Below are positions 20,779-33,358 of a stretch of DNA of 64,000 nt, one piece after another. The stretch is from positions 2,604,001-2,668,000 of the forward strand of contig NC_089242.1 in assembly GCF_000512585.2 (NCBI RefSeq). The letters are read 5' to 3'. Within the stretch, counting starts at the first letter, position 1, and each line of letters opens with the position of its first letter. Origin of the DNA: Kwoniella bestiolae CBS 10118. Lineage: Eukaryota > Basidiomycota > Tremellomycetes > Tremellales > Cryptococcaceae. The position numbers and the translations under genes are program-made. The notes beneath the pieces were generated by a model. It was not told the DNA's origin. It searched no databases and worked only from the letters and a program-made list of their open reading frames with translations.

Positions 20779-22812
20779 ATGTCCCGCCCCCTCCTCTCCG
20801 CCCTCCGTCGACCCCTTCCCCACCTGTCTCGTCCGAACCCCCTCTCCCTCCGACAACCTCAAATATCTGCTATCCGACATGCCTCCACTACCCCATCTAC
20901 ACCTAGGCGATTCGTCTCTTCAACTTTGTTTATTGCAGGAGGTGTACTCCTTATAGCGTATTACTACGACTCGAGATCACTACTGCACGAACATGTCGTC
21001 ATGCCTCTGGTGAGGCTGGGACTAGATCCCGAACAGGGACATAAACTTGCGGTTAGATTGTTGAGTTTGGATAAGTGGGCGAGACCTCGGGATATCGGGG
21101 TGGAAGATGCTGGATTGCAGACTGAGGTGGGCCATGCGATCTGATACATAGACTTCTCTTTGATTTGATATATCTTTGTCGAATCGTGCTAATCGATATC
21201 ATTACTGCTAGTTGCTCGGCCAAAAGATCACGAATCCCGTGGGAATAGCCGCAGGATTCGATAAAGATGCTGATGCCATTGATGGATTGTTCGACCTCGG
21301 TTTTGGGTATGTGGAAGTGGGCAGTGTAACTCCTGAGCCACAGGTGCGTTCTCCCAAATACTCCAATGCTATCTTTCCGGATACAAGAGCTAAATCCTAC
21401 CTTTTTACCTGTAGTCAGGAAACCCCAAACCCCGATTCTTCAGACTCGAGGAAGATGCCGCGGCCATCAATCGATACGGTTTCAACTCCCTTGGACACGG
21501 CCACACGCTCGCGAAACTACGAGCTCGTCTAGTCGCATTCGCCCAATCTCATCCTTCACTCTTCCCCTCGCCGTTACCTCTCAACCCCCTCCCTCCATCC
21601 GGTATACCCCGTTCCCTTCGACCTGGTCAATTGTTAGCTGTCAACCTTGGGAAAAACAAGGTTTCTGCCGCAGAATCAAACGAAGATTATATCAAGGGAG
21701 TCAAACTGCTCGGTCCATACGCCGATGTTATAGTTATCAATGTCTCCTCTCCCAACACCCCTGGATTGAGAGCGTTGCAGGGTAAAGAGATCCTCAAGAA
21801 CCTCTTATCGGATGTAGTCAACGAAAGGAACAATCTGAAAAATAACGATGGTCTACCTAAGATTGCTGTCAAAGTTGCCAGTGATTTGTCGGAGGACGAG
21901 TTAGCGGATGTGGCTTATGCGGTCAGGTCGAGTGGGGTGGAAGGAGTGATAGTTAGTAATACCACTGTCCGACGCGAGGAATTATCTCTCACCTCGACAA
22001 AGCAAAATGAAGTCGGTGGATTATCTGGTAAACCCCTCTTCCCCTACGCATTGGACTCTATCAAAACACTTCGACCACTCTTACCCCCCTCCATACCATT
22101 GATAGGCTGCGGGGGAGTATCAACAGGAGAAGACGCCTTGAAGATGGCCAGAGCAGGTGCCAGTCTGGTCCAGCTGTACACTTCCTTCGGCTACAGAGGG
22201 GTAGGTACACCCAGATTGATAAAGGATGAAATTACCTCTTCGTTGAAAACGAGTCAATCCAGGTGGCTAGGAGAGGTAGGGAAGGATTATAGTAATGGGC
22301 AGATGGGATGGGATGAGAATAGGTTAAAAAGGGAGTCTGAGAATGTCAGGAAGGAAGCTGAGAGTCTAGGGGATCTCTTGAGACATATCAGTGAGAAGGA
22401 GAGTATGGCGGATCTGATAGGTCGGGCTGAAGCTGCTCTTGGGAGGAAGAGCAGTTCTGCTGAGCAGACGCAGGGGGATGGAGCGAGAGATAATTTGGCT
22501 GGATCGGCGACGGGACAGGTACAGGGAGAAGATGCCGCGCAGGGATTGGTAGAATCTGGTGCCGGAGCGGACGTGCAGAGGATTCAACAACCTGATTCTC
22601 AAGTGGAACAAGCTAGGTTGATCGACAGTGCACCTTCGACTACACGACCTGCATCGTCGATACAAGACGCTCTGACGTCTACGCCCGAATCAATCGACTT
22701 GACCCCCAGAGTAGTGGTTGTGGAGCATCCTCCTATACCTGAACCTAGAGTTGAGCAAGGGGAAGATGAGTGGGTACAGTCTGTGAGAAGTGGGCAGAGG
22801 AGACTTGTATAG
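20779..22812 (+). CDS. Dihydroorotate dehydrogenase, class 2, mitochondrial, with long C-terminal extension
   Basis: Quinone-linked oxidation of dihydroorotate to orotate, fourth step of pyrimidine synthesis, inner mitochondrial membrane. Exons 20779-21126, 21212-21343 and 21415-22812 give 625 residues. The start chosen (MSRPLLSALRR) begins a basic, hydroxylated targeting peptide; an upstream in-frame ATG at 20737 would add a less presequence-like leader. A membrane segment (FVSSTLFIAGGVLLIAYYYD) follows at about residues 45-64. Enzyme signatures are NPVGIAAGFDKDADAI, GFGYVEVGSVTP, RYGFNSLGHG, VNLGKNKVS, VINVSSPNTPGLR (Ser base), GVIVSNTTV and IPLIGCGGVSTGEDAL. The fold should end near LIKDEI. 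About 180 further residues follow, charged and Gln/Ser-rich, with no domain I recognise and no stop or frameshift. Confidence 0.93.
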
Positions 22813-23425
22813 ATTGAATATGTAGCGTAGAGGTAGATCAAAACATGCATCGTGCAGTCATTGATATAGGACGATATGGAATTGAGCAGGACAAGCAAAG
22901 TGCCACACTCCGAGTAAACTGGTGGAATTAGTTCCGATATATCGGGGAATGACAGACTATGACTTTCTGGTACACACCATCTATCTTACTGAGTCACGTC
23001 ATGTTGTACGAGTCAAGCTGATTCAGCTTGAGCTTGATCCGTCGTTATCTGATTTCTAATCTTTTTGTTATTCATCAATCCACTTCATCCATATAATATC
23101 TTCTGGTGAGTTCGAGCTGATCCTATCGATGACACATGGAGGTGTAGACAGTTGGAGGTGATTGGTAAGCGGATGTATACATAGATGAAGGGAAAGGTAT
23201 AAATACGAGTGGAAACGATAAGAACATTTGGAGTTCTCTCTTCTTCAGAACATCATTCATATAGCAAATAACTCATCTACCACTACCACTACCACTGTTG
23301 TTGTACTATATCCCCTGTATAACATATAATCAATCGAATTACCAGACCAAGCAAAGCTTACACCTTCTATCTCCATCATCTCTAGTCTCCACTCCAATAG
23401 ACAATAAATAGATAACACAATCAAA
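22813..23425. other. Intergenic region, thioredoxin promoter
   Basis: About 610 bases. A short CTACCA/ACC trinucleotide repeat lies near 23276-23300. Nothing else recognised. Confidence 0.5.
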
Positions 23426-24043
23426 ATGGTCAAAGCTATCGAATCCCACCAAGAATTCAAAGACCTCGTAAGTCGCCCCCCAAACTCACTTGTCTCGGTC
23501 AATATCAGTATGGTCGTAAAGTATTGAATATATTGCTGACATGACGTCTACCCCGAAATCAGATCGGAGGCTCTCAACCCGTCGTTGTGGACTACTGGGC
23601 CACATGGTGCGGACCATGTAAGATGATCTCCCCTCATTTCGCTAAGCTTGAGGAGAAGTACCCTGGTGTTAAGTTCGTCAAGGTTGACGTTGAGGAGCAA
23701 GAGGTGAGTTTTGATGTTCTTCGTATACCCCTTCTTCAGCCTTTTGGTTTCTTCGAAGGATCTCTATCCTGGCAGTCCTTCTTCTGTATCGATATACCCT
23801 TATCACCTATGACCACATTGCTAACCTTGTTTATCCTCGACTCATAGGAAATCGCCAAGGAAGCTGGTATCAAAGCTATGCCTACTTTCATCGCTTACAA
23901 GGATGGTCAACCCATCGAAACCGTCACCGGTGCCGTCCCTGCTAAGCTCAACGTGAGTATCACGTCCCTCTGCATTTCTTTGCATTATGCTGACGATATA
24001 TTTTGACTTGGTATAGGCTCTTCTCGAAAAGATCTCCGCTTAG
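23426..24043 (+). CDS. TRX1: Thioredoxin
   Basis: Small cytosolic dithiol-disulfide oxidoreductase that supplies electrons to peroxiredoxins, ribonucleotide reductase and PAPS reductase. Exons 23426-23467, 23563-23703, 23848-23952 and 24017-24043 give 104 residues, the standard length with no targeting peptide. The redox site is WATWCGPCK (Cys30, Cys33). The buried Asp (VVVDYW), FVKVDVEEQE, cis-Pro in KAMPTFIAYKDG and the closing ALLEKISA are all present. The start is in a good AAAATGG context. Confidence 0.96.
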
Positions 24044-24363
24044 ATGGATGTGAGAAGGAAGTGATGGACTTGATGGTGCATGTAGATGAATAAATATCCT
24101 TCATGTATGTATCCAAGTCGCAAGCACATGATCTCTGGGCTCTCATAGATTGCGTCAATACTGATACACATCCTACTAAACCGTCTAATCTCTTTGACAA
24201 CGTGTACGCTGCGGATCTGTTAACTCCCACACTTGATTACACGATACATAGCTTCGGAATAGGTAGCAACAGTATCCACTAAATACAATACGAAGGTCTA
24301 CAGTTGCAGCTATCAAAGCGAATGATCCTCGATTCAAATTCAGATTCAGAATACACAGGTCTC
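24044..24363. other. Convergent 3' region
   Basis: About 320 bases between the thioredoxin stop and the convergent multikinase-like gene. No gene seen. Confidence 0.5.
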
Positions 24364-26818
24364 TTATCGTGAACTCATGATCTCGTCTCTAGTCCTTGTA
24401 ATCTGATCTTGCATATCCTTCTTCATATCCTTCAACGTGCTGATTCTGGAGCTCATCAGATCTACGATAGTCTGAAGCCCATCCATGACATCCCTGTCAG
24501 GTTCCTCGGCAATATCGGTCCGTGCGAAATCAATGAGCTTCACCACGGATTCTCTATTGGGTTGATGGAAGGGTGAGAAATAGTTGAACCTCGAAGTATC
24601 AGGCAAATCATGCGACTTGATATCGATATCCTCCTCCTTGTTGATGCGATATCTATCGGTGACGGGATCGTGGTTGTAGTTCCCGATAAACTTCAAGCAA
24701 GACTCCGCCTGAGACTCATTCATCTCTTCTCCCACTTTGTCCATCGGTCCTCTCGCCAGGCCGAACCTCGAACCCGAGTCTTCTTCGCCATGAACGACAT
24801 ACAACGAGGAACCAGCAAATGACCAGGGGGTTTTCGACACCGCCTCCTTGAGGGATTTGATCTGATGACGAATATGCCTCATCGTCTCGATACTCTCGTT
24901 TACCTGATCTCTCTCCCTGTTCATCCGTTGCAGATCGAACAGATCCACTCGTGGACGTAGACATGGACGGGGACCGTCTCTGATCTGATTGGTAGACGGC
25001 AAGAGCAGGGAGATCTTAGATCGTCTGAGGTTCGTACAGAGATTCTCTCGCTCCTCATATCGATACCTCTGAAGATCGCTCGAGAAGCTCAAAGGTTCTC
25101 CGCTTTGCTCCGACCCCGAATTGGTCCAGTCGGAATCGCCCTTGGGGACGATGAAGTCCCTTGGAGAGGGGAAGAGCCTCACCATTGCGTCAGAGAGGGT
25201 CTCGCAATTCGCCCGCTCGTGGTCGTTTGCACTTCTTCGGAGGGATTTACCATAATGTTTGTCCGTTTTCACGTGTCGAGTTGATCCCGTTACTGGATCT
25301 TGGATCGATGTCTGATCCGAAGGCATAGAAGATAACATTACAAGTCAGCCCCTCCGCCCTTGAATGGATTCAAACCAGAACGTCCAAACGGATCTCGACA
25401 CGCAGCACGCAAAACGCAACGTGGTATCACAGCACATACGATGATTCTTTTAGGAAAGCTTATTCCAATCCGATAGAGATCCGAACACTCACATTGGCCC
25501 AAATCAGCCTGACTGCATCCAAAAAACTCGTACTGTCCCTGACTTGCTGAGTCATTTTCTCAATCTTGGCTTGATCGGTATCCTTTGCCCAGGGGTCGAT
25601 CATGTTCCGACCTAGCTTTACATCGAACTCGGATATTGTGCGGGGATCGAAACCGTATCTGAGGTTCTCTAGCATAATCGACTGTCCAAATAGCGAGGAC
25701 GGGATGTTCGCAGGAAAAACAAGAATATTGTATTCGCATCAAGTTCAGCCGAAAGGAATGAGGGAGAGGAAAGAGCTTCCGACTCACGGTGGAATGCGTG
25801 TCAGCGGTATTGCTCCTCTTGAAGGATGGTCTCAAGGGGGGACGTAAACTCGAGTCAGAGATCTGACCGGACGATAACCTGTAGCTGCCTGACCCTTGTG
25901 AGAAGTTACCTGTTGTCATCAACGGGTTGTCGATGAAACATCCTCTGTATTCTGGTACCCAGCTCTGGATCGCACGGAAAAGAGCGTCGTTGCACTTGAT
26001 CCTCTCATAGAAAGCTATCTCCTCTTCGGGAGTACGCTGTATTGGTAAGCAGTCAGCCCATATCTGATATATGACCATAGGTATAATTGGAAAATGAGAG
26101 ATGAAAGTCTCATCAGAGTCAAGTACAGTGTAAGATGTCCTACTGCCCGACAACTCACCTTGACAACAGTCGTGCCGTCCGGACTGATGGACATGCCATG
26201 TCCACCTCCGGTCTCAAGATCCCTCAGACGCCATGGTGGCGGACCCTCGGTGATTTTGAAATCGACAACTTCATAAGCGTTTTCATTGTATAGACTGTCT
26301 CTGCTCATTTCACCCCCACTTTCGACTTCGCTCTCTGTGTCCGATGGCTCGCTCGGTGACAAGACACGAATGGGCAGTTGCATATTCATGGGATCTTCAG
26401 TATCTTGATAGGGAGTCTCCAACATCGATCCGGCATCCGACGCCAAGTCGGGAACAGACATATTATCGACATCTGGGACACTCTGGTCGTCTGACATCAT
26501 ACCAGGGACTTGAGGAGCGGGGTCAAATGGGTGGCTAGATCCGAAAGATGGGAGAGAGTAGGATCTCGTAATGGTGCTCAGATTCTCTTGGGTCAACTTC
26601 ATCGAGGAACCATTATCGTTCGCCTTTTTAGTGGCTGTGTCGTCCTGATCAGGGTACATGGCATAATACTCGTCTTGGGGGATGTTCATAATTCCCCCAT
26701 CCGGATCATGAACAGTTATAAAGTCTTCTCGCTCCCTTCTCGTCCCCAGACCGACCGACTCGCGGAACGCATTATCGGCGTCCTCGAGGTCCCCCATACT
26801 GTGCACTGAAGTCGGCAT
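24364..26818 (-). CDS. Inositol polyphosphate multikinase-like protein
   Basis: Four exons (26159-26818, 25788-26036, 25493-25681, 24364-25311) give about 681 residues. The first 200 residues are acidic and disordered. The conserved part begins at GGHGMSISPDGTTVVKRTPE with EEEIAFYERIK and WVPEYRG, the N-lobe pattern of inositol polyphosphate kinases. The hallmark P-x-x-x-D-x-K-x-G appears as RTISEFDVKLG (Asp323, Lys325). Then come DPVTGSTRHVKTDKHYGKSL, a SSLYVV segment in the place of the SSSLL motif, and VKLIDFARTDIAE followed by MDGLQTIVDLM, matching the DFA-T metal site and GL--LI helix. The subclass best fits Arg82/IPMK (InsP3 to InsP5) rather than Kcs1 or Ipk1, with moderate certainty. 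Several long Ser/Asp-rich inserts make it about twice the usual length. The 181-base intron before the last exon is the least certain; an exon with the usual GFRICGM-like segment may be missing. Confidence 0.75.
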
Positions 26819-28005
26819 ATTGTGTTGACGTTGTGCTTTGGTAAGTAAGGTGTATTGTTGTCTTCGTGTAGTACTGCAATGAACGAGTGAACAATCAATC
26901 TATTCGTCTTCAGTCGCCACTCGTTGATTGTCCTATTTATGTATACTGTATCGACTTTTATGCCGAAGGCTCGCTGAGGTCAATGAGCAATGACGCTATC
27001 GGTGCTAACTTTATCTTCTATTTATTCTATTCTCTTCTATCCGATATGATCATCGACAGGGTTGTCTTTTTGGTGAATGACGAGAGAGAAGACTGGGATG
27101 GTATCTCTTTCTTTCTTTACAGTATTTCTCTCTTTCTTTCTCTACAGTATTTCTCTCTTTCTTCTACCACAGAAAGAGGATATTCGTGTTTATCGTATGC
27201 CTTCTATTCTTTGTCTTTCTTTGTTGCCTCTCTTTTGATATTGATCTCTCTTCACCTGCTCCGTCCTGTGCAAGGGCAAATCGATGATGGTCTGTCTGTA
27301 CAGTATATCTCCACAAGGCGTTATCGGAAAGAAGGCAATATAACATCGAGGAGGAACAGGGCAAAACAAGAGGAATGGTGGTGGTGCTCGCTATCCACCA
27401 TCCTGGAGTAGGAGCTGGAAGGCCTTCTGGCCGAATTTGAAAATGTCAAAAGAAGGATTTTGCTGACCTTTGCTCCGATCATGCGTTTGTATTGACACAG
27501 GAAGTGGAAAAGAGCTGTTTTATCATAATTGCCAATTCGGAGTTCAAGGTTGATCTGTCCTTTGTGTAGATAAGTGTTGACTCGTGTCATCATTCGAAAA
27601 GGGGGCGTGACGATATGCAATTTTCAAGGGAACTCTCATCGATATCATTTGCAAGGGAAGGGCGACCCCATGTGGCTGCAAGAGAAGGGGTGTGTGGGAG
27701 AGTAGAATCCGTTGTATTCAAACGGAACTTGACGTACGAGTATGACTAAGATAGGATGATTGAACTTGATCGTCTTCATCGCTTCACAAAGAATTCTGAC
27801 TGTGTTGCTTGGGGAGAACAGGACTTACGTTCGAGCACATATTATAGAATGCATACAGGATTATACGGCAATTTTGTTAGATAGGCCTTTTAGAGTGGAC
27901 CTCGCCTTTTGTCCGAGCGAAATGCTCTCTGATCTTCTCCTTTTGTTCGCTTCTAGTCCATCTATAAACGTCTAAGATCCTCTAATGGCCGATCAGCTCA
28001 AACGC
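26819..28005. other. Intergenic region with T/C-rich tract
   Basis: About 1.2 kb between the multikinase start and the phosphodiesterase stop. A frame at 26887-27411 is hydrophobic only because it crosses TTC/TTT-rich DNA; I do not call it. No RNA gene seen. Confidence 0.5.
27105..27151. repeat. Direct repeat, 25-bp period, T/C-rich
   Basis: Two near-identical copies of CTCTTTCTTTCTTTACAG (second copy has CTCTAC) are followed by the same TATTTCT, offset 25 bases. This is simple-sequence promoter DNA of the multikinase-like gene. Confidence 0.6.
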
Positions 28006-29686
28006 TTAGTATCCTTTACCGTCCCCCTTAGCCTCAGTGTATTGGTTGTGCTTAGCCAAACAACCCATGATTCTATCGACATCTCCCACGGGTGCGAGGG
28101 GGTATCCTCCCTTGTGTTCTAGTAATCGTCGGAGCTCATGGGGGTAGTCAGTGATGATTCCTGAGGCAGTGCACATAATCTAGTCAGCCGGGATATCCTA
28201 AAAATAGCACCATAAGTTTGACAAAGCAGCTCACCGTCAACTCCGATGTCGAACAAGTACTCGAAGATGTTCTTTCGGCTACAAAGTGATGGTCATTACA
28301 CGATGAGCAAATGCCGCGCTCATGCTGCGAGGCAGGTGGAACTCACTTAGCAGTCCATGGTTTGACTTGTAGACCTAATTCATGGGCGGTGTCCACCATA
28401 GTTTGGTTAACGAAACCTATCCAACCCTTTTGAGCAGGATCAACAGCTAAAGATGCGCCCAGTTTTCAGAACTGTAATCAGCGGGATACCCACAAGTTTA
28501 AAGGATCCCGATGATACTGACAGCTGTGACTGATGGAGAGATAAAATCGGCGTTGATGGAGGCGGCAGCTCTGGCGACTCTCTCAGCGATGGTATCGCCA
28601 GGGAAGGTATCGATGTCAATACCGGCCAACCAGTTGGATGGACCAGTACCATGGACGGTGAGGTTTCCACCGCTACCACTGGGAAGTTGTTTGTAGACTA
28701 TCACATCAAGCCCAAAACCCAAAGATTAGCTCACAGTCCCTACAGCATACACAAATCACACTGTCTCAGGGTGTACAAAAAGGCGAGACCCACTCGTGGA
28801 ATCATCGACCAAAGCAGAAGTCCTCAACTGGGTGAACCATTCCTTTGAATAAACCAAAGCGAGCCACTCGAACGATTGATGCGTGACTCGATCCCAGATA
28901 TTGTATTGCCCGTAGATATTTCCTATGGCTTTAACGAAGTCCTCGGCACTTCTGGTAAGGTTGTGGTAATCGCCGTCGACCTTGGTTTCAATGTTGAATA
29001 GGACTTCCTCGTCGGTCGCGCAGGAGACGAAATCGAACATCTCTGGAAGGGTTGAGAGCTTGGTGCCGGCGTAGATCTCTGCGATGTACATATGGAATAA
29101 CATTAATGGTGAGGGATCCAATGTTTTGATATCTTAGTGACGAGCTGATACTTGGTACTCACCCTGGAAGGGGAAATCGTTCAATCTCAAAGACCCACAA
29201 TCGAGAGTCTTGACTTGAGCCAGCGTCCTATAAAAATATCCCACATCGGATCAGCTCTTCGTCGAGCTTGGACTCGCTCGGATGCAGGGAAGATCTCTCT
29301 CACTCACAAGTTGGCAATGTATTTCCCAACGTAAGGATACAACGGATCATTCTCTACGACCGCACCAGTATCCTTACACTTGGTAGGATCGATACTCTCA
29401 TCGTGCCATACGATCAGGTGTCCATCTTTTGTCAATCCCAAATCCATCTCAAGGGAGGTAACACCGTTGATAAGACCCCAAGCGAATGAGGGCAGAGTGC
29501 TATCGTACACCGCAACAATCAGCTCACAGTATACTGGACTTGCAGACAACGCACTCACTTCTCAATGGTCTCTCCTCGACCACCTCGATGGCCTTGTAGA
29601 TCAAAGTACTTGGAGTAGTCCCATCGCTTAACGGGAGAAGCGGAAGCGACGGAAAGTACGAGAGAGAGCAGGGCGACGGATCGCAT
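28006..29686 (-). CDS. Secreted glycerophosphodiester phosphodiesterase
   Basis: Hydrolyses glycerophosphodiesters to glycerol 3-phosphate and an alcohol. Eight exons (29559-29686, 29308-29499, 29163-29227, 28794-29078, 28518-28697, 28347-28446, 28235-28278, 28006-28160) total 382 residues. A signal peptide MRSVALLSLVLSVASA comes first. GDPD motifs: LQGHRGGRGETIENT (catalytic His, Arg and Glu-Asn), SLEMDLGLTKDGHLIVWHDE (Glu, Asp and second catalytic His), FNIETKVD, HQSFEWLA, LGLQVKPWTAN and VDGIITDYPHEL. It has a predicted extracellular or vacuolar lumen location, several N-glycosylation sequons (e.g. YHNLTR) and no C-terminal membrane anchor. The intron after exon 5 uses a weak donor (gtatca), the only phase-compatible choice I found, so two or three residues there are uncertain. 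The closest families are fungal secreted GDPDs rather than cytosolic Gde1. Confidence 0.88.
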
Positions 29687-30435
29687 TTTGCGGTTTTTAG
29701 GCTACTTGGCTCGGAGGTGGGGGGACCAGCATCTTCCTTCAGACTACAACTACGTGTCTTAAGCCTTATATATAGCTGACATTCCTGTCAGGAACAGAAA
29801 AGTTTCTGAACAGTGGACGGAAGAATGCGAACGTGTTCAAGGTATTTGTAAGATCTTCTGTGACAGCGACGTGATCAGTCCAGCACGTTCATACCTCTAA
29901 CTCAACGAGCATATCAATCCAATTCCTACCTACTCGTATGCTGCGTGCCAAGACCGATAAGATGTACTCAAACCTATCATGAGTAATCCAGGAACGGGAC
30001 ATGGAAGAATCTTAGATAAAAAAGGATGAAACGTGCGTTGAATAGAGGATCTGATAAGCCAAATGACAGTTCGGAGATGAGCGAGCATTTCTCAACGAGT
30101 ACTAGTCTTCCCGAAAAAGCCTCTCACATCATCGCGCACTTGTCAATTGATCGCCTCCGGTTAATAAGGTGAGATTTGTCGACTTCGTCCTTCGGTCGGT
30201 CTGTCATCCATGCAATTCAAGTCCGGGCCAACAATTCATTCGTCAACAGGTGACAGGGAAACACGAATGTGCGTGAATGACATCCCAGGACAACACCTCT
30301 TGGGACGCCGATCGAAAGACCAACTGTCCATGCATGATTTGTATTGCGACCCCATATCCGTCTAATGTACATATACATCCCTTACTTCTGACTAAGCCAA
30401 ACGACTAAAGTTCCTTCTGATTACCATGCTCGCTC
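29687..30435. other. Intergenic region
   Basis: About 750 bases, promoter of the phosphodiesterase gene and 3' flank of PRMT5. No gene recognised. Confidence 0.5.
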
Positions 30436-33358
30436 TTACAGTCCCACCCACGAATGCACCCCCGCAGGATTATGCAAGCTCGTCTGCCCAATCTTAATCC
30501 TATTCAAATCGCCCATCTGATTCTGACTACTATTGGAACTGCTGAAACCTGGTGAGAAGGGGGCGTCCATCAATGGACTGGGTTGTCCACCCAATGCGCC
30601 CGATGAGGAAACATGCCTTGATCCGTTGGGCGTCAATCCGGCCGAGGTGGGGAGGTTCTGCGAGACGGATAGATACGATTCGACCGACCACTCGTACCAT
30701 ATCTTCCTGCCCCGAGAATCACATAGCCTCCATAGATTCACTTCTAGCTCTGAGCCCGAGGGGAGATATAATGCCTCTTTTAGGGGGAAGTACAACGGGA
30801 ACCACGAGAACATGTCTGGTGAGACTCTGTGGGCGTTATCTGGGTGGATGGATAGGCCGACATTGGAGTACAGGTGGGCTTCGAAGTAGCCTGCCAAGCC
30901 GTGGAGGGTGGCTGCGTGGGGGATGTGGAAGATATGTCGGGCGGACCGTGTGTTGTGGGTGTTGGTGAGGGGTGCGCCTTGGACAGAATGGGTGATGTCA
31001 GTAATTATTGCATGAAGCACAGGAGAAAGACCCAGCTCGACCTTTTGAGTATGAACACTCACCGCTCGCATCCAATATCAGATCCCGTCTAGGGTGTTCA
31101 AACTGCCAACATTGCTGTACCTTCTCTCCGCATCTTCCAGAGACACCACCTCCATCACCCGAAATCAGATTCACTTGAGACATCATAACCACATAAGGAG
31201 TCTCAGTAGCACCTGCCGGACGGGTGGGTTGATGCACATCATGGAAGAGTTTCGAGGATGATATAGGTGCGACGTGGGCGGTGTAAGAAGTGGGGATAGA
31301 GATACCGGTGGCTACGAACGCGAGGGTGATCAGCATAAGTGCTGCCAATGAACTCTCGGCTAGACAGCAGCAATTCTTACATTGAAAAGTAACAATGAAG
31401 TATTGGCAAAAGACACTCACGCTTCAAGAACCTCATAGCTCCATCCAAGCATTCCGGACTCAGTTCATTATCACCAAACGATCCCAACAGCTCCGACACC
31501 ATTATATCGCATTTCTCCGGTACCTCGACGTTCCTCATATCGCCAAAGAAGATCTCCACTTGATCCCCCCACTCGATAGCCTTCCGTTCCTGTAGTGTGA
31601 TAAAAGCGTTCGGGTTCTTCTCCACAGCATATACGTTCGCTTGTCTGTTCGCTCGTGTGAGTGCTCGTAATGTACATGCTACTAGCGGTCCTCGACCTGC
31701 TCCGACCACTGTAACGACACTGAGGGGGTGTCAGCGTGGTCCTTTCAGACGAACCCCTTGTCCTTCTTCCCAAAGCAAACTTACTGAGTCTTGTTCGCCG
31801 GTAAATCACTCAAAGCCAAAGTGATAGCCTCTTCATATTGCCTATACTTCACCGGATCTCTTTCGAAAATATCATAAGTCGCACTGCCCAAATCGTCCAT
31901 TAAGGGCTGCAAGGGAGCCTGTAGATAATCCGCATAACCGCTGGTGAACTCATCTGCCGACGGCGGTAAGCCATTAGGAGTCGGAGGCTGAGAGGTGATA
32001 TGTCGGACATATTGGAGGTAGGCGTTAGGTCCACCAGCAGAATGCTTCTGCATACTCGTGCCGTGTAGGACGTATGTGGGGTTTTGCTGTATCCGGTGTC
32101 AGCTGAACGTATCAGACATGGAGCTGAGACTGGGGGAGTGACGTACCTTGCTCATACCTCTCAAAAAGGCTTGACAGGCTTTGCTCAGTACTGGATAGCC
32201 TTTAGCATTGGGGATGAATGATCCGGCAGGTAGCCAGATGTATTTGACGGGCTCAGCTGTCCATCGAGCCAGTGCGCCAACACTGGGAGGAAGAGGGTTC
32301 GTAAGGTCGAGAGCTAATTGATATATCAGTATGTCTATGGTCATGATTGAGGAAAGATAGGAGACGTTTACTCACTAACTGATAATCTAGGATGATAACC
32401 GCACAACGTCCTAATACAATCCCACATCTCCCAAGTCGAGCTGGGATCTCCAGTCGCACCCGCAGTGCTCTTCGCAGACATCGTCGAACTCGCTCCAGAA
32501 GCTATCCTGAGATTCTGGGGATTGCTCGTCGTGTTCGTGTTATTCGCCTGATTGATCATCTGGTTCAACTGAGCCTGGTGCATCGATGTGGGCCTGGTCG
32601 ATAGACTGCTAATTCGTTTATGTTTGTTTCCTGTCGGAGTGGTGGCGGTATTCTGGGGGATTGAGGGAGCAGGACCTTGAGTTATCAGTTCCACAGGGTC
32701 GGAGATGGGTATACGGATTGATATTTGCGTAAAGGCTGATGATCCGCCCATGTGCAATAGGTTGGATATCGCTCGGGCGTAGGATGGTAGGAAAGCTCGA
32801 TTTATCAGTTGTGGTGCTGGGATGATCAAGACGGGTAACGATAGGTATAAAGCTTGCGCCATTTCTGATCGGAGGGCCTGTCATGTCTTTAGGTCAGCCC
32901 TAGTCTTCCTGTAGGCGAGGGGAGGGAGGTATGAACCGACTCACAATTTCCGAATCAAATCTTATACCTTCATCTGGACTATCCAATTCCAACCATTCCG
33001 CAGCAGTCGTGATTACCGCCTGCGATTCTTCCAGCCGACTGACATTCACCTCATCTCTTCTCAACCCACCATCCCTCCTCCATATATCGGCTTCCAAATC
33101 GACCTTCTCCCTTTCTCTATCCCTCTCAGCTAGCTGTTCGGGAGTAAGGTCCTCATCTTCCTCTACCGGTCTGAGACAGAGTCGTTCCCATCTATCCTGC
33201 CATGCTGTGTTGGTAAGTGGTAGAGCGACGAGATCGTAGTCTGTTGAAGAAAGGGTGTTGGAGATGGTCTGCTGTAATGGTGAGGGGTTTGGGCGAGGGG
33301 TGGTAGGTAAAGAAGGAGCTGGGGAGGGGAGTGAGAATGCGATGGGATGTCGCGGCAT
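30436..33358 (-). CDS. Protein arginine methyltransferase, PRMT5/Skb1/Hsl7 type
   Basis: Type II arginine methyltransferase making symmetric dimethylarginine on histones, Sm proteins and cell-cycle regulators. Seven exons (32945-33358, 32376-32877, 32147-32313, 31785-32086, 31421-31719, 31063-31311, 30436-30977) give 824 residues with clean phase. The N-terminal TIM-barrel half includes ALRSEMAQALYLSLPVLIIP and a Gln/Asn/Thr-rich insert of about 80 residues (QLNQMINQANNTNTTSN). The catalytic half has QNPTYVLHGTSMQKH, VVGAGRGPLV (SAM-binding motif I), YAVEKNPNA, FFGDMRNVEVP and the double-E loop VSELLGSFGDNELSPECLDG. The C-terminal beta-barrel shows YFEAHLY, SWFPLYFPLKEAL and LWRLCDSRGRKIWYEW. 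All PRMT5 signatures are present. The tail is Ser/Asn-rich. Confidence 0.95.

Noticed and set aside
22366..22665. Antisense frame opposite the dihydroorotate dehydrogenase extension
   Set aside because: Arg/Ser-rich mirror of the coding strand with no start context or motif.
26887..27411. Hydrophobic frame of about 174 codons on the plus strand
   Set aside because: The hydrophobicity comes from TTC/TTT/CTC simple sequence in the multikinase promoter; no splice or homology support.
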